Part shown: one piece after another, positions 33,605-41,557 of the stretch
Position numbering within the stretch: the stretch's first letter is position 1
How the letters are laid out: every line of letters starts with the position of its first letter
Source: DATMXT01 sp963662765
Lineage (GTDB): Bacteria > Bacillota > Clostridia > Oscillospirales > Feifaniaceae
Direction: 5' to 3'
DNA: 64,000 bases
Assembly: GCA_963662765.2 (NCBI GenBank)
Contig: CAXXUP010000006.1
Location: forward strand, 1 to 64,000
The notes under the pieces: model-generated
The model's database searches: none
The model's input: only the letters and a program-made list of their open reading frames with translations
What the model was told of the DNA's origin: nothing
Position numbers and translations under genes: made by a program

Positions 33605-33664
33605 GAACGGTTTTACACCGTAACCCTCCAACCTGATCCGGGTAATGCCGGCGTAGGGATGAGA
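33583..33664 (+). promoter_or_regulatory. TPP riboswitch (THI element) controlling thiT
   Basis: Conserved parts in order: GGGGTGCC, GGCTGAGA (33599-33606), a P3 hairpin ACGGT-TTTAC-ACCGT, ACCCTCCAACCTGATC, then CGGGTAATGCCGGCGTAGGGA. These are the P2/J2-3/P4-P5 sensor elements of the thiamine pyrophosphate aptamer. When TPP binds, the downstream terminator should form and shut off thiT. Confidence 0.96.
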
Positions 33665-33671
33665 GATAGCA

Positions 33672-33704
33672 GGCGCGCCCGAAGGAGGGTGGCGCCATTT
33701 TTTT
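33672..33704 (+). terminator. Riboswitch-controlled terminator upstream of thiT
   Basis: GGCGC / GCGCC plus CCC / GGG around a small internal loop, then ATTTTTTT (T-run 33698-33704). A competing hairpin GGCGCCA / TGGCGCC (33691-33697 / 33706-33712) uses the same bases and holds the T-run in its loop. Confidence 0.72.
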
Positions 33705-33739
33705 GTGGCGCCCCTGAAATCGGAAAGGGGAACATTTTA

Positions 33740-34333
33740 ATGAATCAAGCGCAGACAAGCAAAACCCGCATCCTCGTGGAGTGCGGCATCATGATGGCGG
33801 TGTCCATGGTACTGTCTTACATCAAAATCTGGGAGATGCCGATGGGGGGATCGGTCACGGCCCTCTCCATGCTGCCCCTCATCATCGTCGGCTACAAGTA
33901 CGGCGTCAAATGGGGGCTCACGGCGGGCGTCGCCTTCGGGCTGATGCAGCTTATGTTCCAGGCAAATTACCTCGTCGGCCTGTCGGCCTTCTCGGTCATT
34001 GTCGCCGTTTTCTTCGACTACATCTTTGCTTTCGGCTCGCTTGGGCTTGCGGGCCTCATGAAGGGCAAAAAGGGCGGCTTTGTGGCTGGTGCCGCCATCG
34101 CAATCACTGCCCGCTTCCTGTGCCACTTCATCGTCGGCTTTGCCGTCTGGGCTGCCTTTGCCGATCAGGTGGCCGTGGAGGGGATGAACCCCGTGCTCTA
34201 TTCCTTCCTGTACAACATCACTTACATGGGTCCCGAGTTTATCACGACGACGGCCGCAGCCTTCGTCATGCAAAAGTCCGCGCTCTCGTCGGTCTTAAAG
34301 GCCCCGGGTGGTAAGATCGCTGCGCAAAACTAG
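33740..34333 (+). CDS. thiT: Thiamine-specific ECF transporter S component ThiT
   Basis: 197 residues from ATG 33740 after AAAGGGG. Six membrane helices; the WEMPMGGSVTALSMLP segment matches the WxMPxGGxxxxxSMLP thiamine-binding loop of ThiT, and Trp/Tyr-rich positions near GFAVWAAFAD and YNITYMGPEF line the site. It captures thiamine and must use EcfA/EcfA'/EcfT encoded elsewhere. Control by the TPP riboswitch fits. It ends before a strong bidirectional terminator. Confidence 0.95.
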   Translation: MNQAQTSKTRILVECGIMMAVSMVLSYIKIWEMPMGGSVTALSMLPLIIVGYKYGVKWGLTAGVAFGLMQLMFQANYLVGLSAFSVIVAVFFDYIFAFGSLGLAGLMKGKKGGFVAGAAIAITARFLCHFIVGFAVWAAFADQVAVEGMNPVLYSFLYNITYMGPEFITTTAAAFVMQKSALSSVLKAPGGKIAAQN

Positions 34334-34376
34334 AAGGACATCGTTTTTCCGCCGGTTGGCGACTGACTTCGCAACA

Positions 34377-34410
34377 TAAAAAAAGCGGGTGGAATATTTC
34401 CACCCGCTTA
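34377..34410. terminator. Bidirectional terminator between thiT and the alaX-like gene
   Basis: AAGCGGGTGGAA / TTCCACCCGCTT, three-base loop; A-run on the left (T-run on the minus strand) and TATTTT on the right. Confidence 0.85.
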
Positions 34411-34419
34411 TATTTTCCC

Positions 34420-35646
34420 TTACAGCGTCTCTTTGATGGCGGCCGCCTTTTTCTCGAAGGCGGCTTTTGCCGCGTCCGAGTAGGGCAGAGTGCCCTGCGC
34501 CAAAACTTGATTGCCGCCGCCGCGCCCCATTAGCTCATCGAGCAGTTCTTTGAGCCAGACATTGACCTTATGCTCCGTCAGCCCCTTTTGCTGAGCGAAG
34601 ACGAAGGCCAAAGTATCCCCATCAAGGGCTGCAAGCAGTGCCACGACCGGATTTTCAGCCGTCAGCACCTCGGCCGTCGCCTTGAGGCTTTTGACGTCGA
34701 CGCCCTCCAAGAAGGCCGTCACAAACCGTACGGAACCCCGCTCCTCGGCCGTCTCCAAAAGTGCCTTTGCTTCGAGTGCCAAGAGCCGCTCCGATAAAAC
34801 TGCAGCTTTTGCCGAAAGTCTGTCGTAGGCCGTTTTGAGCTCCGTCGTCTTTTGGAAGACCAGCGACCGGTCACAGGCGAGCAGCCCGGCCGTCTCCACC
34901 GCCTCGCTATTTAAGCGGGCGTAGTCGGCAAGGGCCCTGTCCCCGCAGAGAAAATAGAGCCGTGCGGCGCCCTTGGAGCCCTTTTGGTCGGCGACGTTCT
35001 TGGACTGCAGTACTTTGACGAACCCGATTTCGCTAGTCGTTTTGACATGGCTTCCGCCGCAGCCGATGAGGTCGAAATCCTCGATCTCGACGAGCCGGAT
35101 GACGTCGTGGTCGTAGACGGGATGCCGCATACGGGCGGTGTAGGCCGGAATCTCATCCCGAGTCACGCCAAAACAGCGCACAGCGTAGTTCTTTTTGACG
35201 ATGGCATTGGTCACGATCTCAGCGCGGAGGATTTCGTTTTCTGTGATCGGCTTTTCAAGATCGATCTGACCGATGATCTCCTCGCCGCGATAGATGGTGG
35301 TGTCGTTATTAAAGAGGTTTTCAATGACGGTCGAGAGGATGTGCTGCCCCGTATGCTGCTGCATGAGGTCGTACCGGAAGTCCCAGTCGAGTTTGCACTG
35401 GACGCTCTCCATCTCCTCAGGGTGGGACGGCAGTGTGTGGTAGACCTCACCGTCCGCCTCCCGCACATCAAGAACCGGCAGCCCCGCGATGGTGCCGCGG
35501 TCGGCCGGCTGGCCGCCGCCCTTCGGGTGGAAGATGGTATCGGCAAGGGTCACGGCAAAGCCGCCCTTGACTTCCTCGATGCCGGTGATGTCAGTGACGC
35601 ACGCGCAAATATAGGCGTCGTCGTTGCACAGCCTGTTTGCCGCCAT
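34420..35646 (-). CDS. Alanyl-tRNA editing protein, AlaX-L type with DHHA1 domain
   Basis: 408 residues from ATG 35646, seven bases after GGGGGG; the in-frame TTG at 35661 overlaps that run. Editing-site zinc ligands HTGQH and CGGSH are intact. N-terminal AlaRS-like second domain with FHPKGGGQPADRG; C-terminal DHHA1 region ending with GRGGGNQVLAQG. It hydrolyses mischarged Ser- or Gly-tRNA(Ala). It follows typA by 39 bases on the same strand. The complete C-terminal domain marks it as AlaX-L rather than a broken AlaRS, since no aminoacylation domain is present. Confidence 0.9.
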   Translation of the reverse strand: MAANRLCNDDAYICACVTDITGIEEVKGGFAVTLADTIFHPKGGGQPADRGTIAGLPVLDVREADGEVYHTLPSHPEEMESVQCKLDWDFRYDLMQQHTGQHILSTVIENLFNNDTTIYRGEEIIGQIDLEKPITENEILRAEIVTNAIVKKNYAVRCFGVTRDEIPAYTARMRHPVYDHDVIRLVEIEDFDLIGCGGSHVKTTSEIGFVKVLQSKNVADQKGSKGAARLYFLCGDRALADYARLNSEAVETAGLLACDRSLVFQKTTELKTAYDRLSAKAAVLSERLLALEAKALLETAEERGSVRFVTAFLEGVDVKSLKATAEVLTAENPVVALLAALDGDTLAFVFAQQKGLTEHKVNVWLKELLDELMGRGGGNQVLAQGTLPYSDAAKAAFEKKAAAIKETL

Positions 35647-35685
35647 GATGTTACCCCCCAAATGATGATTGTGATGGATGCCGGC

Positions 35686-37512
35686 TCAGTCGGCTTCCGA
35701 CGCCTTCTTTTCGGCCCGCATGCGCTCGGCGTGATCAAGTGTGCGCTTGCGGATACGCAGGGATTTGGGCGTCACCTCGAGCAGCTCGTCCTCGGCCAGG
35801 TATTCAAGACAATCCTCAAGGCTGAGCTGTATGGGCGGGGTCAGCCTCAGTGCATCGTCGGTGCCGGAGGCCCTAATGTTGGTGACGTGTTTGCGCTTGC
35901 AGACGTTGACCGCGATGTCCTTGCCGTTTGGCGAACTGCCAACCACCATGCCGGTATATACCGGAGTGCCGGCTCCGATAAAGAGATCGCCCCGCTCCTG
36001 CGCGTTATAGAGCCCATAGGTGACAGAGTCGCCACCCTCAAAGGCGATGAGGGAGCCGGAGGATCTGATCGGGATTTTGCCCTTGTAGGGCTCGTAGCCG
36101 TAGAACAGGGTGTTGAACACACCCTCGCCCTTGGTATCGGTCATAAACTCGCTGCGGTAGCCGAATAGTCCACGCTCCGGCACTTTGATTTCAATGCGCA
36201 TGCGGCTGCCGACCGGCGACATCTTCAGAACCTCACCCTTGCGGGACCCCATTTTTTCAAGCACGCTGCCCATGGCGCTTTCTGGCACATCGACGGTCAA
36301 AAGCTCAATAGGCTCTAAGAGCTCGCCCGCTTCCTCCTTGTAGAGCACGTGGGGCGGGCCGACCTGCAGCTCGTACCCCTCACGGCGCATGGTCTCGATG
36401 AGAATCGAGAGATGCATCTCGCCGCGGCCTAAAACACGGAAGCTCTCGGCTGTCTCGCCGTCCTCAACGTGCAGCGACACGTCGCGCAGCAGTTCCCGGT
36501 AGAGGCGATCCCGCAGCTGCCTAGAGGTGACGAATTTGCCCTCTCTGCCTGCAAAGGGGCTGTTGTTGACTGAAAAGAGCATTTCGACAGTCGGTTCGGA
36601 AATTTTGACAAAGGGCAGCGCTTCCGGGACCAGCACATCGCAGACCGTGTTGCCGATGTTGATGTCGTCGATGCCGGAGAAGGACACAATGTCGCCCGAG
36701 ATGGCCGAATCCACCGGTTTGCGGGCCAGTCCCTCAAACTGATAGAGGGTCACGATCTTGGATTTGCGGGAGATCGTGGGCTGGTGGTAATCGCAGACCG
36801 AGACTTCTTGTCCGGCACGGATTTCGCCCCGTTCAACGCGGCCGATCGCAATGCGGCCCACGTAGTCATTGTAGTCGATGGAGGAGACTAAGAGCTGCAA
36901 AGGTCCCTCCTCGATTTCCGGCGGATCGATGTGCTCGATGATTTTGTCAAAGAGGGGCGTTAAGTCGGTCCCCGGCTCGTAAGGGGTCAGGGATGCCGTG
37001 CCGTTGCGGCCGGAGCAATAGACGACGGGGGAGTCCAGCTGCGCATCGGTGGCGTCGAGGTCGAGCAGGAGTTCTAAAACCTCTTCCTCCACCTCGCCGG
37101 GCCGGGCATCCGGGCGGTCGATCTTGTTGACGACCAAAATGACCTTGTGCCCGAGCGCCAGTGCTTTTTGCAGCACAAAGCGAGTCTGGGGCATAGGGCC
37201 CTCAAAGGCGTCCACCAGCAGCAGTACGCCGCTCACCATCTTGAGCGACCGCTCCACCTCGCCACCGAAGTCGGCATGGCCGGGCGTATCGACGATGTTG
37301 ATCTTATAGTCACCCCAGCGAACTGAGGTGTTTTTGGCCAGGATTGTGATGCCGCGTTCCCGCTCCAGGTCGCCCGAGTCCATGACCCGCTCCTGTACGA
37401 CCTGATTTTCGCGAAACACCCCCGACTGCTTGAGCATTTCGTCGACCAGCGTTGTCTTGCCGTGGTCGACGTGGGCGATGATTGCGACGTTACGTAATAG
37501 TTCTCTGCGCAA
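35686..37512 (-). CDS. typA: Ribosome-associated translational GTPase TypA/BipA
   Basis: 608 residues. GTPase motifs G1 AHVDHGKTTL, G3 DTPGHADFGGEVER, G4 NKIDRPDAR; then domain II, EF-G-like domains III and V and the unique C-terminal domain. It assists 50S assembly and stress translation. The start is TTG 37512 with GGAGG in front. It lies between uraA and the alaX-like gene; the hairpin at 37547 may end the uraA message, so typA may have its own unseen promoter or use read-through. Confidence 0.96.
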   Translation of the reverse strand: MRRELLRNVAIIAHVDHGKTTLVDEMLKQSGVFRENQVVQERVMDSGDLERERGITILAKNTSVRWGDYKINIVDTPGHADFGGEVERSLKMVSGVLLLVDAFEGPMPQTRFVLQKALALGHKVILVVNKIDRPDARPGEVEEEVLELLLDLDATDAQLDSPVVYCSGRNGTASLTPYEPGTDLTPLFDKIIEHIDPPEIEEGPLQLLVSSIDYNDYVGRIAIGRVERGEIRAGQEVSVCDYHQPTISRKSKIVTLYQFEGLARKPVDSAISGDIVSFSGIDDINIGNTVCDVLVPEALPFVKISEPTVEMLFSVNNSPFAGREGKFVTSRQLRDRLYRELLRDVSLHVEDGETAESFRVLGRGEMHLSILIETMRREGYELQVGPPHVLYKEEAGELLEPIELLTVDVPESAMGSVLEKMGSRKGEVLKMSPVGSRMRIEIKVPERGLFGYRSEFMTDTKGEGVFNTLFYGYEPYKGKIPIRSSGSLIAFEGGDSVTYGLYNAQERGDLFIGAGTPVYTGMVVGSSPNGKDIAVNVCKRKHVTNIRASGTDDALRLTPPIQLSLEDCLEYLAEDELLEVTPKSLRIRKRTLDHAERMRAEKKASEAD

Positions 37513-37546
37513 AGTGTCTGCCTCCGAATTGGTTTGATGAAGGGAA

Positions 37547-37579
37547 ATGAACCCTGGGCGGCTTTCCGCATGGGTTCAT
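37547..37579 (-). terminator. Hairpin after uraA
   Basis: ATGAACCC / GGGTTCAT arms with an inner GCGG / CCGC stem, then (minus strand) TTCCCTTC. The U-tail is weak, so partial termination is likely. Confidence 0.5.
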
Positions 37580-37603
37580 CACCGGTCGCTTGGTATGTAC
37601 TAC

Positions 37604-38887
37604 TTAGTCGTTTGTCAGGTGTGCCTTGTCAAGCGCGTAGAAGGTGAGCGAGAGCAGCATTGCGACGACGGCGGCCAGCGCCATTCCGGTCATCCGGATG
37701 TTGCCGATGTTGATGGCGATGCCCGAGAGCCCGGTGACAAAGACGACCGAGGTCAGCGCAAGGTTACGAGAGCGGCCGAAGTCGACATGCTGGTCGACGA
37801 GGATGCGAAGTCCCGAGGTTCCGATCATGCCGTAGAGCAGGAAAGAGATGCCGCCGATGACGGCGCCCGGAATGGTGGTGATGAAAGCGGCCAGGGGGCC
37901 TACGAAGGAGAGGATGATGGAGAACACCGCAGCGCCGCCGATGACCCAGACGCTGTACACCCCGGTGACCGCCATGACGCCGATGTTCTCACCGTAGGTG
38001 GTGGTGGGGACGGCGCCGACAAGGCCTGACAGCGCGGTCGAGAAGTTATCGGCAAAAATGGAGCGGTGCAGGCCCGGGTCCTTGATGAGGTCCTTGCCCA
38101 CGATCTTGCTCGTGACGATCTGGTGGCCGATGTGCTCCGACAAAATGACGAGCAGGGCAGGCATCATGACCATGATTGCGCCCGCGTCAAAAATGGGAGT
38201 TTGGAACTTGGGCATTACAAGGAAATCAACGGAGCCTATCTTGGCAGCAATGTCGGCGCCGGTCAGAAGGCCGGTGGCAAGTGCCGAGATGTAACCCGCG
38301 ATGACGGCAATGAGAATGGGGATGACCGACAGGAAGCCTTTGAAGAGTACCTGCCCGAAAACCGCCACCCCTAGCGTGACGAGGAAGACCGCGACATTGC
38401 GCCAGTCAATCTTGTCGACCCCGACAAGGCCCGCGGTCGAGGCGGCAGTGCTGGCAAGTTCCAGCCCTATGAGGGCGACAACAGGGCCCATGGCAGCCGG
38501 CGGCAGCACGACGTCAATCCATTCGGTGCCGCATTTGTAGATGATTCCGGCCACGACGCAGCCGGCAAGACCGACAGCCACAAATCCGCCCTGTGCGGCG
38601 CGGAAACCGTCTGGGTGGTTTGCGATGAGATAGAGTGTGGGCGCTAAAAATGCGAAGGAGGAGCCGAGGTATGCCGGCGCTTTTGCTTTGGTGACGAATA
38701 TGAAGATCAAGGTTCCGATGCCGTTCATAAAGAGAACGATTGAAGCGTTGATGCCGAAGAGAAGCGGCACTAAAACCGATGCGCCGAACATGGCGAACAT
38801 ATGCTGAAGACTCAGCGGGATGAACTGTCCGAGCGGAGGTCTTTCATTGATACCGATGATTTTTCGTTCGTTCATTTCAAAATCCAT
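37604..38887 (-). CDS. uraA: Uracil permease, NCS2 family
   Basis: 427 residues from ATG 38887 after AAAGGA; a longer frame to 38923 would start upstream of the ribosome site. About 14 membrane helices. N-terminal PLGQFIPLSLQHMFAMFGASVLVPLLFG is the NCS2 signature region; SEHIGHQ contains the substrate-binding Glu; TTTYGENIGVMAVTGV is the second conserved motif of UraA. It imports uracil by proton symport. No PyrR leader is visible; a palindrome overlaps the -35 box. Confidence 0.92.
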   Translation of the reverse strand: MDFEMNERKIIGINERPPLGQFIPLSLQHMFAMFGASVLVPLLFGINASIVLFMNGIGTLIFIFVTKAKAPAYLGSSFAFLAPTLYLIANHPDGFRAAQGGFVAVGLAGCVVAGIIYKCGTEWIDVVLPPAAMGPVVALIGLELASTAASTAGLVGVDKIDWRNVAVFLVTLGVAVFGQVLFKGFLSVIPILIAVIAGYISALATGLLTGADIAAKIGSVDFLVMPKFQTPIFDAGAIMVMMPALLVILSEHIGHQIVTSKIVGKDLIKDPGLHRSIFADNFSTALSGLVGAVPTTTYGENIGVMAVTGVYSVWVIGGAAVFSIILSFVGPLAAFITTIPGAVIGGISFLLYGMIGTSGLRILVDQHVDFGRSRNLALTSVVFVTGLSGIAINIGNIRMTGMALAAVVAMLLSLTFYALDKAHLTND

Positions 38888-38921
38888 CCTTCTTCCTTTA
38901 ATTTGCACCCAAATCTTCAAC

Positions 38922-38950
38922 ATTATAGCAGAAGTTGTAAAGGTTTACAA
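38922..38950 (-). promoter_or_regulatory. uraA promoter
   Basis: On the minus strand TTGTAA (38950-38945), 17-base spacer, TATAAT (38927-38922). The leader to ATG 38887 is only about 28 bases, too short for a riboswitch. Confidence 0.7.
38935..38950. promoter_or_regulatory. Palindrome over the uraA -35 region
   Basis: TTGTAAA-GG-TTTACAA, seven-base arms, covering the -35 box. Placement suggests a repressor operator; the regulator is unknown. Confidence 0.45.
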
Positions 38951-39081
38951 GATATTTTTTCCTGGGCTTAGGCTGCCATCCGGCGTGATGATTTTTTGTC
39001 CCCCGCCCGCATATCATGTATTGTTGCCCGAAGGGTTGTCCGCACTTCGGACGTAATTGCATTCGGGGGGGAGGGACGTCG

Positions 39082-40056
39082 ATGGTCAAAAGACTCATCA
39101 ACTGGGTTGCCGGAGCGCTTGCGGCGGGACTGCTGTTGCCTCTCATCGTGACAATGCTTGTCTCGCCGCAAGAAGAGGAGCAGGCCTCACCCGTCATGGG
39201 CGGGCAGACGGAAAACATGATCTTGGTCTATTACACAAAGGAGGATAGGGTGGCATCCGTCGACATTGAAGAGCATTTGGTCGGGGTGCTGGCGGGGGAA
39301 ATACCGGTCTCCTTTTCACCGGAGGCCATCAAAGCCCAAGCCGTCGCGGCACGGTCATACATCATGTACAAGAAGGGATCCGCCGCTCACAAAGGGGGCG
39401 CTGACGTCTGCACGGACTACCGGCACTGCAAGACATGGCTGTCGGAGGGGGAGATCCGCGAGCTGTATGGCGACAAGGCGGAGGAGGCCACGGCGATCTT
39501 CAAGTCAGCGATTGAGGCCACGAAGGGTGAGGTGCTGGTCTACGACGGAAAGGTGGCACTCGCCGTCTTTCACGCCATGTCGGGCGGAGGGGCCACCGAG
39601 TCGGCAGCCGAGGTATGGGGAGGGGACTACCCCTATCTTGTCAGTGTCTCGACCGATGATGAGGGTTTTGAGGGATACGAAACCACAGTGACTTTTTCGC
39701 TGGAGGAGTACTGGAAAATTGCCGCCTCGGCCGGGGCGACGCCGGAGGGGGGGAGCCCCTACAGCGTCCTCTCCCGAAGTTCCGGTGGGGGGGTGGCGCA
39801 GTGTATGATTGGCGGGGTCACCCTGACCGGAGTGCAAGTCCGTGCCCTCTACGGGCTGCGGTCTGCTAACTTCATCGTGAAGGTCATGGGCGCCGCCGTC
39901 ACCTTTACGGTGGAGGGCAGCGGCCACGGTGTGGGCATGAGCCAGTGCGGGGCCGAGAACATGGCGCTCTCCGGCGCCTCCTATACCGACATTCTCACCC
40001 ATTACTATCCCGGCTGCACACGGACGTATATTTCCGATATACAGGGTCAAGACTAA
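39082..40056 (+). CDS. spoIID: Stage II sporulation protein D, peptidoglycan lytic transglycosylase
   Basis: 324 residues from ATG 39082, seven bases after GGGAGG. One N-terminal membrane helix (about 8-27), then the SpoIID catalytic domain with catalytic Glu in VLAGEIPVSFSPEAIKAQA. Conserved AARSY, TDYRHCKTW and a C-terminal GHGVGMSQCGA complete the family picture. It cleaves glycan during engulfment of the forespore, normally under sigma-E. I could not identify a sigma-E promoter with confidence. spoIIQ follows 26 bases downstream, as in many Clostridia. Confidence 0.95.
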   Translation: MVKRLINWVAGALAAGLLLPLIVTMLVSPQEEEQASPVMGGQTENMILVYYTKEDRVASVDIEEHLVGVLAGEIPVSFSPEAIKAQAVAARSYIMYKKGSAAHKGGADVCTDYRHCKTWLSEGEIRELYGDKAEEATAIFKSAIEATKGEVLVYDGKVALAVFHAMSGGGATESAAEVWGGDYPYLVSVSTDDEGFEGYETTVTFSLEEYWKIAASAGATPEGGSPYSVLSRSSGGGVAQCMIGGVTLTGVQVRALYGLRSANFIVKVMGAAVTFTVEGSGHGVGMSQCGAENMALSGASYTDILTHYYPGCTRTYISDIQGQD

Positions 40057-40082
40057 GGGTAACCCTGTATGAAAGGAAGTAA

Positions 40083-40838
40083 ATGTTTATGGGTAAAAAG
40101 CCACTTGACAAGCGCGGAACGCTGGCGGCCGCAATCATTCTGGTGGGTGCCTTCTTAGCCGGCGGCGGTGCGTACCTGGCTGTGCGCGACGCCTTTGTGA
40201 AGGAACCGGTTCCGGAACCAGAGCCCTTTCGGCTTGAGGTTCCGCAGACTGAGCTGCTTGAGGAGCCGACAAGCGAAGCCTCATCGGAAGACCTTGTGGC
40301 GGTACCGCAGGTTCCCGCCCAGCCGGATGAGACTGAAGCAGCCGAAAATGCTCCTGCACAGGGGTCTGAGGAGGAGCCCACCGCACAGGTCTCCTCGGTA
40401 CCGGCGTCGGCCGACACCTCGGTGAAGCAGCTCTATATCAAGCCGGTTGACGGAACTATCACAAAGCAGTGGTCTGGCGAAGATCTCGTCTGGAGCGAAA
40501 CGCTGGGGGACTACCGTGTCCATACCGGTTGCGACATTGCGGCCGCGGTCGGCAGCAAGGTCAGGGCCATGGCAGACGGAGAAGTCTCCGACATCTACTG
40601 TGACGACCTGCTTGGCTATGTCGTCGAGATCGACCACGGGAACGGGGTGGTCACCCGCTACTGCAACCTGCTGGACGGTCAGGTCTCCGGCATTGAGGTC
40701 GGGGCCAAAGTCAAAATGGGCGACGTCATTTCCGGAGTCGGAGAGACGGCTCTGCTGGAGTCGGCCGAGGGTCCGCACCTCCACCTCGAGGTTCTAAAAG
40801 ACGGGGCGCGCATTGACCCACAGGAACTTTTCAAGTGA
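40083..40838 (+). CDS. spoIIQ: SpoIIQ-like LytM/M23 sporulation protein
   Basis: 251 residues: membrane helix at about 15-36, Pro/Glu-rich linker to about 115, then a LytM domain. The zinc-binding residues are complete (HTGCD and HLHLE), unlike Bacillus SpoIIQ, which has lost one; clostridial SpoIIQ can keep it. It forms the SpoIIQ-SpoIIIAH channel between mother cell and forespore. The call over a generic M23 peptidase rests on its place after spoIID. ATG 40083 and ATG 40089 both lie behind AAAGGAAG. Confidence 0.85.
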   Translation: MFMGKKPLDKRGTLAAAIILVGAFLAGGGAYLAVRDAFVKEPVPEPEPFRLEVPQTELLEEPTSEASSEDLVAVPQVPAQPDETEAAENAPAQGSEEEPTAQVSSVPASADTSVKQLYIKPVDGTITKQWSGEDLVWSETLGDYRVHTGCDIAAAVGSKVRAMADGEVSDIYCDDLLGYVVEIDHGNGVVTRYCNLLDGQVSGIEVGAKVKMGDVISGVGETALLESAEGPHLHLEVLKDGARIDPQELFK

Positions 40839-40850
40839 ATCAGGGTGAAA

Positions 40851-40876
40851 AACCACCGGTTACCGGTGGTTTTTTA
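40851..40876. terminator. Bidirectional terminator between spoIIQ and plsY
   Basis: AACCACCGGT / ACCGGTGGTT with T-runs on both strands (TTTTTT to the right, GAAAAA to the left). Confidence 0.85.
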
Positions 40877-40885
40877 CTCGCAAAA

Positions 40886-41557
40886 TCAGCCGTATTTTTC
40901 TTCTTTTGCGTGGGTCTTAAAGGTTGCTCTCGGCTCAGTGCCCTTGAGCATGCGGGAAATGTTGGAGCGGTGGTTATAGATGAGGAAAAGGCCGACCGCA
41001 ATGCAATAGATCATAAAGACGGTAAAACCGCGCTCCCAGATATAAGCGCCTGCCGGATAGGCAAAAGCTCCCAGCGCAGCGCCGAGCCCCATCATACGGG
41101 AGACGAGGCAGATGACGAGCCAGCAAACGAGATAGAGAATTGCCACCCGCCAGTCCACCGCAAAGACGGCCCCGCCGGCAGTGGCCACGCCCTTTCCGCC
41201 CCGGAATCCGAAATAGACAGGAAAACAGTGTCCGAGGAAAGAGGCCCCGCCACCCAGGATCGCGCCGACAGGCCCACCGAGTGCCCAGCCAATACAGCCT
41301 GCCACAATACCCTTGACGATATCCCCGACCGCGGTGATGACGCCGGCCTTAAGCCCAACCGTGCGGGTGATGTTGCTGGCGCCGGCGTTTCCACTACCGT
41401 ATTCTCGAATATCCATCTTTTCAAACTTTTTAGCTACGATGATGGCAAAACTGATGCTTCCAAGCAGATAGCCGATGACAGCGGCGAGAGTACCGGTGAC
41501 GGGAGTCAGTGCCATGCCCTGCCAGGTCATGAGGCCCTTCTGAATGAAATAGATCAC
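40886..41557 (-). CDS. plsY: Glycerol-3-phosphate acyltransferase PlsY
   Basis: 223 residues with about five membrane helices. Motif 1 IREYGSGNAGASNITRTVG and motif 2 GHCFPVYFGFRGGKGVAT are the acyl-phosphate and glycerol-3-phosphate sites. It makes lysophosphatidic acid from acyl-phosphate. The start is GTG 41557 overlapping the der stop by four bases, with AAAGGAG upstream. The N-terminus is somewhat longer than usual; an internal ATG ten residues in is a possible alternative. Confidence 0.94.
   Translation of the reverse strand: MIYFIQKGLMTWQGMALTPVTGTLAAVIGYLLGSISFAIIVAKKFEKMDIREYGSGNAGASNITRTVGLKAGVITAVGDIVKGIVAGCIGWALGGPVGAILGGGASFLGHCFPVYFGFRGGKGVATAGGAVFAVDWRVAILYLVCWLVICLVSRMMGLGAALGAFAYPAGAYIWERGFTVFMIYCIAVGLFLIYNHRSNISRMLKGTEPRATFKTHAKEEKYG

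Noticed and set aside
33682..33700. T-box-like GGGTGG near thiT
   Set aside because: No specifier stem, AG-bulge or full T-box sequence; the TPP aptamer explains the leader.
34984..36168. 394-codon open frame antisense to the alaX-like gene and typA
   Set aside because: It spans two real genes on the opposite strand and their junction; no domain or start site.
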